A DNA stretch of 64,000 bases from positions 113,783 to 177,782 of the forward strand of contig JAHDDE010000001.1 in the NCBI GenBank assembly GCA_020629515.1, read 5' to 3'. Origin of the DNA: Saprospiraceae bacterium. Lineage in GTDB: Bacteria; Bacteroidota; Bacteroidia; Chitinophagales; Saprospiraceae. A model generated the notes under the pieces. The model made no database searches, had not been told where the DNA came from, and worked only from the letters and a program-made list of their open reading frames with translations. The stretch's first letter is position 1; each line of letters opens with the position of its first letter. Positions 10,849 through 19,238 of this stretch are shown in pieces. Position numbers and translations under genes: made by a program.

Positions 10849-11726
10849 TTGCCTCTTATCTTTCGTTCTACTAATTGAATTATTTTTTTTGCCACATCAA
10901 CTTTAGTGACAGTTTCTATCCCTTCTAAACCAGGTGAAGCATTTACCTCAATCACTAATGGACCTCGATCTGAGCGCAGCATATCTACTCCAGCCACATC
11001 CAATCCCATTATTCGTGTTGACTTTAGTGCTGTTTCCCTTTCTTCATTAGTCAGAACTATTTTTTGTGCGGTAGCCCCTCGATGAAGGTTAGACCTAAAT
11101 TCACCATCTTTAGCGGATCTAACCATTGATGCCACAACTTCTCCATCCACAACGAATGCTCTAATATCAGACCCTGAGGATTCTTTTATAAATCTTTGGA
11201 TCAAGATCTTTTGTTTTAACCCTAATAGCATTTCAACAGTAGACTCCAACTGACCTTTATTATCAGCCTTCATAACACCAAGTCCATGCGTCCCACTAAT
11301 CAATTTAATTATTTTGGGATAATCTTTAATTTCATCGATTACATCGTCCAAAAACATATCATTGGCAGAATATAAAGTATTGGGCACCTTGATTCCTGAC
11401 GCTGCTAAGAGCTGGAGACAGCTTAACTTATCTCTGGCTCTCATAAGAGATTCTGCTTTAAGAGTGCTATATATCCCCATAGTCTCTATGTGACGTACAA
11501 CAGCTCCTCCATGTTTTGTAACTGTATTTCCAATTCTTGGTATCGCCCCATCATACCCTTTGATTTCTTGACCATGATAAAACAATTTATTGCCTTGATC
11601 ACTAACCACGAGATCACAATACATGTGATCTATAACTTTGACATAATGATTTCTCCCTTTCGCTGCACGATATAAACTTCGCGTACTATAAAGCTCTCCA
11701 CTTCGAGAAAAGATAATTAATCGCAT
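10845..11726 (-). CDS. rimK: RimK-family alpha-L-glutamate ligase (ATP-grasp)
   Basis: RimK adds glutamate residues to the C-terminus of ribosomal protein S6, and relatives ligate amino acids to other acceptors. The 293-residue length matches E. coli RimK (300). The N-terminal pre-ATP-grasp domain starts MRLIIFSRSGELYSTRSL. The ATP-grasp domain follows with KLISGTHGLGV, VDGEVVASMVR and the metal-binding VIEVNASPGLEGIE. It is the first gene of a four-gene run (rimK, AstE-like, dacB, methyltransferase) and overlaps the next gene by ATGA. The RimB-type zinc protease that often accompanies this pair is not in the window. Confidence 0.92.
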   Translation of the reverse strand: MRLIIFSRSGELYSTRSLYRAAKGRNHYVKVIDHMYCDLVVSDQGNKLFYHGQEIKGYDGAIPRIGNTVTKHGGAVVRHIETMGIYSTLKAESLMRARDKLSCLQLLAASGIKVPNTLYSANDMFLDDVIDEIKDYPKIIKLISGTHGLGVMKADNKGQLESTVEMLLGLKQKILIQRFIKESSGSDIRAFVVDGEVVASMVRSAKDGEFRSNLHRGATAQKIVLTNEERETALKSTRIMGLDVAGVDMLRSDRGPLVIEVNASPGLEGIETVTKVDVAKKIIQLVERKIRGK

Positions 11727-11821
11727 ATCTAAGAGATATTAAAATTATTAATGCAATATAAGAGGGAAATCTATCAAATCTCCTTTATTGTCCTATCTTG
11801 TATTCGGTTGAAACGAAGTAT

Positions 11822-13114
11822 ATGTCGCAAGTTGAAGAAATAAAGTTAGATGACAAAAAAGTTATTAGGGCTTGGGCATTTTTTGACTGGGCCAATTCAG
11901 CTTATTCGTTGGTGATATCAACTGCTATATTCCCGATATACTACATCGCAATGTCTCCGGAAAATATAAATATTCTGGGACGTGAATTCAGCAACTCTTC
12001 GGTTTATTCATTTTCTATTTCATTCGCCTATATATTCATCGCCATAATAGCCCCTATATTAGGTGGTATTGCAGATTTTGGCAATAAGAGATTATATTTT
12101 CTAAGAATTTTCACCACCATTGGTGCTATATCTTGTGTGTGCCTTTATTTTTTTGATGGAACACCTATGGTCTGGTTAGGAACAGTCGCATTTATAATTT
12201 CTACTATAGGTTTCGCAGGAAGTTTGATATTCTATGACTCGTTTTTACCCACAATTGCAAGCGAGTCCAATTATGATAAGGTGAGCGCCATAGGTTATGC
12301 TTTTGGATATGTAGGAAGCGTGATTCTCTTATTATTTATACTCTTGATGAGTCAAAAGCCAGAGTTATTCGGATTTGCTGTCGATAGTTCTTTACCCTAT
12401 AGATTAGGATTTGTTTTAGTTGGGGTCTGGTGGTTTGGATTTGCACAATTTAGCTTTAGGCGTTTACCACAAGATACCTCGGGTAAGATGGTAAAAGGAA
12501 TCGTATCTAAAGGATATAAAGAGATAAAGCAAGTCTTAGGAGAATTAAGCGAACAGAAGAATTTGGTCTTGTACCTCATTGCATTTTTCTTCTATAGCGC
12601 TGGAGTCCAAACGATCATATACTTAGCAACTGTATTTGCCGAAAAAGAATTAAACTTCGAAAGCAGCGAACTCATATTAACCGTACTTCTATTGCAAATT
12701 GTTGCTATAGCTGGAGCCTATTTATTCTCCAAGGTTTCTAAAAACAAGGGGAGTAAAAATGCTTTAATAACGATGATTTGGATTTGGATTGCAATATGTA
12801 TATGCGCCTATTTTACCCATACGAAAGTTGTCTTCTTTGGTGTAGCGTTTTTTGTTGGATTGGTTCTCGGAGGAATTCAATCTACCTCACGGGCAGGCTA
12901 TAGTAAATTATTAAAGAAAGGAGAAGACGACTTAAGTTCTTACTTCAGCTTTTACGATGTACTATTCTATCTATCTGTAGTATTCGGCACATTTGCTTTT
13001 GGGTTTATAGATACCCTAACTAATAATTTGAGGTATAGTGTACTGATATTAGCCTCATTCTTTATTATTGCATTATGTGTGTTGACTAAGGTAAAATTTG
13101 AGAAAGCTACTTGA
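11822..13114 (+). CDS. MFS transporter, UMF1 family (Atg22-like)
   Basis: This is an integral membrane protein of about 430 residues with roughly 12 hydrophobic segments. The N-terminal signature AWAFFDWANSAYSLVI is typical of the UMF1/Atg22 group, related to the yeast vacuolar amino-acid exporter. The SRAGYSKLLKKGEDDLSSYFSFYD segment also matches this group. The substrate in bacteria is not established. I prefer the ATG at 11822; an in-frame TTG 24 nt upstream would extend it by 8 residues. It is monocistronic and divergent from rimK. Confidence 0.88.
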   Translation: MSQVEEIKLDDKKVIRAWAFFDWANSAYSLVISTAIFPIYYIAMSPENINILGREFSNSSVYSFSISFAYIFIAIIAPILGGIADFGNKRLYFLRIFTTIGAISCVCLYFFDGTPMVWLGTVAFIISTIGFAGSLIFYDSFLPTIASESNYDKVSAIGYAFGYVGSVILLLFILLMSQKPELFGFAVDSSLPYRLGFVLVGVWWFGFAQFSFRRLPQDTSGKMVKGIVSKGYKEIKQVLGELSEQKNLVLYLIAFFFYSAGVQTIIYLATVFAEKELNFESSELILTVLLLQIVAIAGAYLFSKVSKNKGSKNALITMIWIWIAICICAYFTHTKVVFFGVAFFVGLVLGGIQSTSRAGYSKLLKKGEDDLSSYFSFYDVLFYLSVVFGTFAFGFIDTLTNNLRYSVLILASFFIIALCVLTKVKFEKAT

Positions 13115-13146
13115 TTTAACAAAAGAAATTCCACTTTCAAAAAATT

Positions 13147-14610
13147 CTAATAAACTTGAGATTCATAACATCCTAAATCTGGAGATATTTGGTCTCGTGT
13201 GAATCCCAAAATGTCAAAAATGAGATTCTCAATCGGAATACCATGATCAAGAGCAATAGACAATGAATCCAATTGGTAATTATCCCGTTCCACGTCAGAG
13301 AACAACGGCTGATTATCAAGCTCAAGACAATTCTCACAAAATGTTGAAATTTCAAACTCCGTTTTAGTTTCTTCTACTTTGATCAGACTATGATTAATAG
13401 CTATATCAAATACTTCTGCATTTTCACCATTGGTGATATCAGTCATAACCAATTCATCAGGATTATTGCCAGATATGATACTATTATTAATCGAAACCTT
13501 TATGGGCCTTATTGCAGTCTCCACGCAGTCTTCATCCAAGCAATCAAAATTATCTAATAAGACAGCCGGTTCACTATTCCCATAGTTACCAATTGTCATG
13601 TAATTAAATTCATAATTTCCTCCTGAAGTCAAAATAATACTCTGAGCGGCATTATTATAAATCAATGAATTTTCAGCTCGGATAGAACTATTAATACCAA
13701 TTAATCCTGCATTAGAAGTATTTCTTATAATTGAAGAACTCATCTCAAACTGTGCCGCGCTATCAACTCTTATTCCAACAATACTGTTTTCAATTATGGT
13801 ATGGGTAATAATGTTTTTTGAGCTATTGCTAAGAAACCTTATTCCTGACCACTGACCAGAAACACCATCAAACTGACTTTCTAACCGATCTCCTTGGAAA
13901 ACTACAGGTTCTTCCAATGTCCCAACCACATCAAGATAACCTCCTTCCATAAATATGAGTCCACCGTCATTGAAGACTTGGTTGTCCAATATACCCAACC
14001 CTCCATGCACATGGACATGGGTCCCCGGAGCAATAATTAACCCACAGCTATCAATAAAAAGTAATCCATAAACAACATAAGGCTTGGGATCATCCCAAAC
14101 CACGGTTTGATTATTACAAGTGAGTCGCAACAACTGACCTTTAGCATTTTTTGATGGAAAATAATTAGCATTCTGCCCCCATGCCTCTATCACTACTTTA
14201 GCACTACCATCAGAGGTGGTCAAGAGAAGCTCATCAGTTATAACAAAAGGACTAACACTTAACGGTTCGTCAGGATCAACTGTTACCTCAATGAATATAT
14301 AAAGACTATCTCCTGCTCCCACATTTATGTTTTCAGCTAAATTCGTTGAAACTCCATCCACATTAAGCCTAAATTTCGAATTAGACTTTCCCATTTTAAC
14401 TGAATTTATGATAATTCCTTGTTGACCTCGATTGTATACTTTTATTTCCCTTGTTGCACTCCCAATAGTGGTGAAGACAGTATCAAATCGCAATGTATCT
14501 ACCGAAAACGAAATATCTGATTGCTGTGAAGGAACAAAATCCTCATCAAAGCAACCTGTATATAATGTCAGCGAAACAACAATTATGACTAAACAATTAA
14601 ATAGCTTCAC
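13147..14610 (-). CDS. predicted lipoprotein with right-handed parallel beta-helix
   Basis: This is a secreted protein of about 487 residues. Starting at the GTG at 14610 gives an ideal lipoprotein signal, MKLFNCLVIIVVSLTLYTGC with Cys20. An in-frame TTG at 14643 would add 11 polar residues. Residues 30-150 look like an Ig-like domain (TIGSATREIKVYNRG). The central 200 residues have short beta repeats rich in Ile, Asn and Ser (GLLFIDSCGLIIAPG, HTIIENSIVGIRV, SSIIRNTSNAGLIGI), the pattern of a pectate-lyase-like helix. No catalytic residues can be assigned. The protein is conserved-looking and of unknown function, possibly binding or cleaving polysaccharide. Confidence 0.72.
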   Translation of the reverse strand: MKLFNCLVIIVVSLTLYTGCFDEDFVPSQQSDISFSVDTLRFDTVFTTIGSATREIKVYNRGQQGIIINSVKMGKSNSKFRLNVDGVSTNLAENINVGAGDSLYIFIEVTVDPDEPLSVSPFVITDELLLTTSDGSAKVVIEAWGQNANYFPSKNAKGQLLRLTCNNQTVVWDDPKPYVVYGLLFIDSCGLIIAPGTHVHVHGGLGILDNQVFNDGGLIFMEGGYLDVVGTLEEPVVFQGDRLESQFDGVSGQWSGIRFLSNSSKNIITHTIIENSIVGIRVDSAAQFEMSSSIIRNTSNAGLIGINSSIRAENSLIYNNAAQSIILTSGGNYEFNYMTIGNYGNSEPAVLLDNFDCLDEDCVETAIRPIKVSINNSIISGNNPDELVMTDITNGENAEVFDIAINHSLIKVEETKTEFEISTFCENCLELDNQPLFSDVERDNYQLDSLSIALDHGIPIENLIFDILGFTRDQISPDLGCYESQVY

Positions 14611-14658
14611 AATAAACCTTGATGTGTAAGAAGAATTGATCAAATTTGTCCTTCAATG

Positions 14659-14695
14659 GTGATTATAAGGTGCGAAGATAATACACCTTAATCAC
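14659..14695. promoter_or_regulatory. imperfect inverted repeat in a divergent promoter region
   Basis: GTGATTATAAGGTG (14659-14672) and CACCTTAATCAC (14684-14695) are reverse complements except for a 2-nt bulge, separated by 11 nt. The repeat lies between the beta-helix lipoprotein (minus) and the glycosyltransferase operon (plus), so it could be an operator for either side. No known regulator motif is recognised. Confidence 0.45.
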
Positions 14696-14723
14696 ATCTG
14701 TCTTTAACAGCATAAATAGAAAA

Positions 14724-15431
14724 GTGTATAGTGGCCAAAAGACCATACCCATAGTTGATGTAATCATTCCGGCCTACAATGAACAAGATTCAATTAGTAA
14801 AGTAATTTCGGACATCCCTAAAAATTTGGTCAGGCACATAATTGTCTGTAACAATAATAGTACTGATAACACAAAAGATAATGCTTTAAGGAATGGGGCT
14901 ATTGTCGTTGACGAGCCAATAGCAGGTTACGGAAGAGCTTGTCTTAAGGGGATCGAGTACATCACCACTTTAAACATAAAACCAGAAATAGTATTATTTA
15001 TTGATGGTGACTATTCTGATTATCCCGAAGAATCAAAGAACCTTATAGAACCCATCATTGAAGATGGATATGATCTCGTCATAGGATCAAGAGTTTTGGG
15101 TGAAATGGAAAAAGGATCTATGACTCCCGCTCAAATTTTTGGAAATTGGTTAGCCACCAGTCTCATCAAAATGATCTATAATTACCAGTTCACAGATCTT
15201 GGCCCTTTCAGAGCTATAAGATTTGACAAATTGATGGCCCTTAAAATGGAAGACAAAGATTTTGGTTGGACAGTAGAGATGCAAGTAAAAGCAGCAAAGA
15301 TGAACCTAAAATGTATTGAGGTATCTGTTGACTATAGAAAAAGGATAGGTAAATCCAAAGTATCTGGTACTATAAAAGGAACCATATTAGCTGGGCATAA
15401 AATATTGTGGACCATATTTAAATTAATCTAA
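14724..15431 (+). CDS. glycosyltransferase family 2, polyprenyl-phosphate sugar synthase type
   Basis: This 235-residue GT-A enzyme resembles dolichyl-phosphate mannose/glucose synthases. The N-terminal strand and loop VDVIIPAYNEQDSI bind the nucleotide, and the acidic metal motif is FIDGDYSDYPE. RVLGEMEKGSMTP and DLGPFRAIR follow, as in DPM1-like enzymes. There is no membrane anchor. The start is GTG, since no ATG or TTG lies between it and the upstream in-frame stop (14679-14681). It leads a three-gene run with 3-nt spacings and would supply a lipid-linked sugar to the membrane glycosyltransferase two genes downstream. Confidence 0.88.
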   Translation: MYSGQKTIPIVDVIIPAYNEQDSISKVISDIPKNLVRHIIVCNNNSTDNTKDNALRNGAIVVDEPIAGYGRACLKGIEYITTLNIKPEIVLFIDGDYSDYPEESKNLIEPIIEDGYDLVIGSRVLGEMEKGSMTPAQIFGNWLATSLIKMIYNYQFTDLGPFRAIRFDKLMALKMEDKDFGWTVEMQVKAAKMNLKCIEVSVDYRKRIGKSKVSGTIKGTILAGHKILWTIFKLI

Positions 15432-15434
15432 CCG

Positions 15435-16943
15435 GTGGAAGAATCTTCAATTTCTCATATGGTTCATATAGCAGGTATAATTGTTCTCATCATTTATACA
15501 GCCTCTATAGTCGCAGTTACTGTTTATTGTCTGATGCAATTTCATTTACTCTACTACTATAAACGGTTTGGCAAATCTGCCGTAAACAAATTGCAAAAAA
15601 ATGAAGAAAGTGAGCTCCTGCCCTATGTGACCATTCAATTACCCATATTCAATGAATTATATGTGATTAAGAGACTATTGTCCTCTATCAGTCAATTGGA
15701 TTATCCTAAAGAGCGATTCGAAATACAGGTACTTGACGACTCAACGGATGAAACTTTAGATATTGTAAAAAAAGAAGTTGAAAAATATTCGAGCTTAGGG
15801 TTTACCATATTCCATAAAACAAGAGAAAATCGAACTGGCTTTAAAGCCGGTGCACTAAAAGAAGGAATGCTAACGGCAAGTGGAGAATTTATAGCAATAT
15901 TTGATGCAGATTTTGTGCCACAACCAGATTTCCTCAAAAAAACAATAGGATATTTTAAGAATAAAAATGTGGGTGTTGTACAGACTCGCTGGGAACACAT
16001 TAATCAAAATCATTCGATATTAACTGAAGTCCAAGCCTTTCAACTAAATGTTCATTTTACTGTAGAACAATTAGGACGAATGGCGGGCAATATGCTTTTA
16101 CAATTTAATGGGACTGCAGGGGTATGGCGGAAAGAGTGTATCGATAACGCTGGTGGTTGGGAGGCTGATACGTTAACAGAAGATTTGGATCTAAGTTATA
16201 GAGCACAACTTAAAGGATGGGAGATAGTGTATCTAGAAGACACTGTCTCTCCAGCAGAACTCCCTTCCGAGATGCATGGACTAAAATCACAACAATATAG
16301 ATGGATGAAAGGTGGGGCAGAAACCGCCAAAAAAGTACTTCCTAAAGTATGGCAGTCCGAATTATCTTTTACTCAAAAAGCACACGCCTCTATACATCTA
16401 TTAGGTTCGACAGTATTTTTAGCCGTATTTACATTAGGAGTATTTAGTGTTCCGTTAGCTTTTTTGATTAATCCACTAAATATTAGCTCTGATCGCTTTG
16501 CTATATTCTTAATCAGTTTATTATCTATATTGATAATCTACTATATAGCCAATGTTGAAGTGGCGTGGAAGTCAAAAAATCGTTTGAAATTAATATTCAA
16601 ATTTTTATGCCTATTCCCTATTTTCCTATCCTTATCGATGGGATTATCCTTTCATAATTCATTGGCAGTAATACAGGGTTATTGGGGCAAAAAAACAGCC
16701 TTTGTAAGAACTCCAAAATTCGGTATAAAAAATATTAGCGATCAGTATATTAAAAAGAAGTATTTCAAAACTTCAATTAGTTCTATAACTATTATTGAGG
16801 GGCTGTTGTTCCTATATTTTTCATATAGTCTTTACTATGGATTAAATACTGGTCAGTACTATTTCGCACCAATGCACCTGCTGCTTGCCATCGGCTATGG
16901 TTTAATTTTCTATTTTTCTGTCAAGAATTATCGATTCAATTAG
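15435..16943 (+). CDS. processive family 2 glycosyltransferase, cellulose synthase-like
   Basis: This is a membrane glycosyltransferase of 502 residues. A membrane segment spans about 10-32, then comes a cytoplasmic GT-A domain with the D,D,D,QxxRW set: DDSTDET, DADFVPQ, TEDLDLSYRAQ and QQYRWMKGG. At least four C-terminal membrane spans follow. These are hallmarks of enzymes that polymerise and extrude beta-glycans, and also of glucosylceramide/mannan synthase relatives. The product is unknown. There is no PilZ domain and no BcsB partner nearby, which argues against classical cellulose. The start is GTG, 3 nt after the previous stop. Confidence 0.87.
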   Translation: MEESSISHMVHIAGIIVLIIYTASIVAVTVYCLMQFHLLYYYKRFGKSAVNKLQKNEESELLPYVTIQLPIFNELYVIKRLLSSISQLDYPKERFEIQVLDDSTDETLDIVKKEVEKYSSLGFTIFHKTRENRTGFKAGALKEGMLTASGEFIAIFDADFVPQPDFLKKTIGYFKNKNVGVVQTRWEHINQNHSILTEVQAFQLNVHFTVEQLGRMAGNMLLQFNGTAGVWRKECIDNAGGWEADTLTEDLDLSYRAQLKGWEIVYLEDTVSPAELPSEMHGLKSQQYRWMKGGAETAKKVLPKVWQSELSFTQKAHASIHLLGSTVFLAVFTLGVFSVPLAFLINPLNISSDRFAIFLISLLSILIIYYIANVEVAWKSKNRLKLIFKFLCLFPIFLSLSMGLSFHNSLAVIQGYWGKKTAFVRTPKFGIKNISDQYIKKKYFKTSISSITIIEGLLFLYFSYSLYYGLNTGQYYFAPMHLLLAIGYGLIFYFSVKNYRFN

Positions 16944-16946
16944 ACA

Positions 16947-18284
16947 GTGAAGCTTTACAATAATTTTAGAGACCATTTACTTGCTGCTGTAGTAGCCATT
17001 GCTTTCATATTTTCAATTGCTTACATAGCCTATGTTCCCAGCCAGCATGAGTTTCTTAGAATAATTATCCCCATCAGTGTAGCTTTTCTGTGCTACTACT
17101 ATATGTTAAGATCAGATAAGAATAATTATTCCTTTCAACAATTACTCTTAATCGCTCTAATCGCCCGATTTTGCATCATTTTTGCCGTTCCAAATTTGTC
17201 CGATGATATTTATAGATTCCTTTGGGATGGGCGTATGGTACAGTCAGGACTCAATCCATATGGACTCTTACCATCAGAAACGGTTGGAACTAACTCATTA
17301 CTCTCACAGGGTTTATATGCTCTTTTAAATTCTCCAAATTATTACACAATCTATCCTTCTGTTATTCAATTTATCAATACCCTATCTACTTTTGTTGCAT
17401 CAACTGATTTTCATTATGAGATATTAATTTATAAGTTAATAGTTGTCCTTTTCGAAATTGCCCTATTGAAGGTTTTATATAAGTTTTTAAAAAACCATAA
17501 CTACCCATCAAAAAATCTTTTTCTATATGCGCTTAACCCATTAATAATTATAGAAATATCCCATAATCTTCACTCCGAGGGAATTATGATACTATTCTTA
17601 ATCATGGGTCTAAATTCCCTACATTCGGGAAGGATATATAAGGCAGCTATCCTATTTAGTTTTTCTATAGCAAGTAAACTACTCCCGCTAATGTATATCC
17701 CCATAATTTTATTAAAACAATCAATTAAAAATAGTATCCATCTTGTAGGTATGGGTCTAATCTCTCTCCTTATACTATTCTGCCCAATATTCTATCAAAA
17801 TCCTTTATTGGGATTAGATCAACTGAGTAGCTTAGGCCTCTATCTCAAAAAATTTGAATTTAACGGAAGTATATATTATTTATTAAGATGGCTCGGTTAT
17901 GAAATTTACGGGTATAATCTCATTCATGTATTAGGGCCTATTTTAACCTTGGCAGCTGGTGCAGCAATATTAATCATAAGCATCAGGGATAAATCCAAAA
18001 ATATAACTCAGTTTAGCGTTGCGTTACTTTTGATTACAACAATTTTTTTGTTTACCTCGAGGACGGTTCATCCTTGGTACTTGTCTCTTCCTATAGTGCT
18101 TTGCATTTTCACTCCTTTCAGATTCCCAATCGTTTGGTCCTATTTGATATGTTGGACCTATATAAATTACAGCTACTCCGTATATCAAGAAAATCTACTT
18201 ATTGTATTTATTGAATATTTAATAGTCCTTGTATTGATGACTTATGAAATATATCTATACAAAAAAAGGCTTATCACCATGTGA
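16947..18284 (+). CDS. polytopic membrane glycosyltransferase (GT87/DUF2029-like)
   Basis: This hydrophobic protein has 445 residues and about 10-12 predicted spans. The loop LSDDIYRFLWDGRMVQSGLNPY resembles the acidic first-loop motif of GT-C enzymes that use polyprenyl-phosphate sugars (ArnT and alpha-mannosyltransferase relatives). A second family feature is SRTVHPWYLS. It probably transfers a sugar at the outer membrane leaflet, using the donor made by the first gene of this run. The start is GTG, 3 nt after the preceding gene. Its TGA stop (18282-18284) is embedded in the terminator hairpin. Confidence 0.8.
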   Translation: MKLYNNFRDHLLAAVVAIAFIFSIAYIAYVPSQHEFLRIIIPISVAFLCYYYMLRSDKNNYSFQQLLLIALIARFCIIFAVPNLSDDIYRFLWDGRMVQSGLNPYGLLPSETVGTNSLLSQGLYALLNSPNYYTIYPSVIQFINTLSTFVASTDFHYEILIYKLIVVLFEIALLKVLYKFLKNHNYPSKNLFLYALNPLIIIEISHNLHSEGIMILFLIMGLNSLHSGRIYKAAILFSFSIASKLLPLMYIPIILLKQSIKNSIHLVGMGLISLLILFCPIFYQNPLLGLDQLSSLGLYLKKFEFNGSIYYLLRWLGYEIYGYNLIHVLGPILTLAAGAAILIISIRDKSKNITQFSVALLLITTIFLFTSRTVHPWYLSLPIVLCIFTPFRFPIVWSYLICWTYINYSYSVYQENLLIVFIEYLIVLVLMTYEIYLYKKRLITM

Positions 18285-18293
18285 TAAGCCTTT
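18265..18293. terminator. strong bidirectional intrinsic terminator
   Basis: A perfect 13-bp stem, AAAGGCTTATCAC / GTGATAAGCCTTT, closes a 3-nt loop CAT. An A-run (18261-18267) flanks it on one side, and TTT followed by an AT-rich tract lies on the other. It can therefore terminate both the glycosyltransferase operon (plus) and the gldKLMN operon (minus), whose last stop is at 18315. The left arm is within coding sequence and the right arm contains the stop codon. Confidence 0.88.
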
Positions 18294-18314
18294 ATAATTC
18301 TTTTAATTTACTAT

Positions 18315-19211
18315 TTAATAGGTCCAAAGATCATGTTCCCAATTAAATAACTCTTGTTTTATTTTCTCTGAGGCCAATAACCTGTCATACTCACTGTCTG
18401 GAAATTGATCCTTAAGTCTTTGTCCTAATGAATTTGACTGTGCATAGATATAACTTGCGAAGAATCTTAATTCAAACAAATCATACCAAGACATTGGAGC
18501 TACATCATTAAAATCACTCACTACTCTTTCCTTAGCTAAAAACCTTCTCGCTTTAGGATAATAAGCCCAAAACATTGGAATTTCATATAAGAATTCACCG
18601 GTATTTTCGTCAAACTTGTCTAATATTGGAGCGATTCCTAATATACGAACTTTAACTTGAGAAGTCTTTTTATCAAAGAACCACACTTCTTTTACTCTGT
18701 ATCTCTTTACATCTTCAGGATCTAATGGATTCTCCGTAATTACGATCTTTTCTTCATATGTCTCAGGATCATAAACCACAGCCGTATCGATTCTATTCAT
18801 CATAGCCGATAAGTCATCATTATCCAATGGCTCTTTGAATTTCTCATCTCTAAAAACCTTGATATCTCCTGACTCAGCCAAATCTTTTAGAATAGTAAAG
18901 AAAGGTCTATCGGCATTTCTAAAGCCCATATTCATCTTTTCTCTCGTATCTACTACTCTCCAAATACGACGTTGCCACATAACATCAGACTCTCTAAGAG
19001 GCTCGTATTCGATAACTCTACTTTCTTGCATCAATTCTCTTGGTACAATATCATCATAATACGTACTTAAATCATCTGCATCATTAAAAATTGTAGCTTC
19101 ATCTGCTGCTCCTTCATTTTCGTCAGGATCATTTAAAAAGAAATCATCATCCTGTCCATTAATCGCAGTGATTAATGAGCACATAATTAAAAATGAAAAT
19201 AGATACTTCAT
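18315..19211 (-). CDS. gldN: gliding motility/type IX secretion protein GldN (PorN)
   Basis: GldN is a periplasmic component that forms a ring with the lipoprotein GldK at the outer membrane in the T9SS. The 298 residues start with a signal peptide (cut near INGQ). An acidic low-complexity stretch (DDDFFLNDPDENEGAADE) follows, and then the conserved domain with VMWQRRIWRVVDTREKMN, KVRILGIAPI and a C-terminal LFNWEHDLWTY. The order gldK-L-M-N and the 27-nt spacing confirm the identity. It is the last gene of the operon, just before the shared terminator. Confidence 0.93.
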   Translation of the reverse strand: MKYLFSFLIMCSLITAINGQDDDFFLNDPDENEGAADEATIFNDADDLSTYYDDIVPRELMQESRVIEYEPLRESDVMWQRRIWRVVDTREKMNMGFRNADRPFFTILKDLAESGDIKVFRDEKFKEPLDNDDLSAMMNRIDTAVVYDPETYEEKIVITENPLDPEDVKRYRVKEVWFFDKKTSQVKVRILGIAPILDKFDENTGEFLYEIPMFWAYYPKARRFLAKERVVSDFNDVAPMSWYDLFELRFFASYIYAQSNSLGQRLKDQFPDSEYDRLLASEKIKQELFNWEHDLWTY

Positions 19212-19238
19212 GTATATAAGTTAATTGTGTCGTCTATA

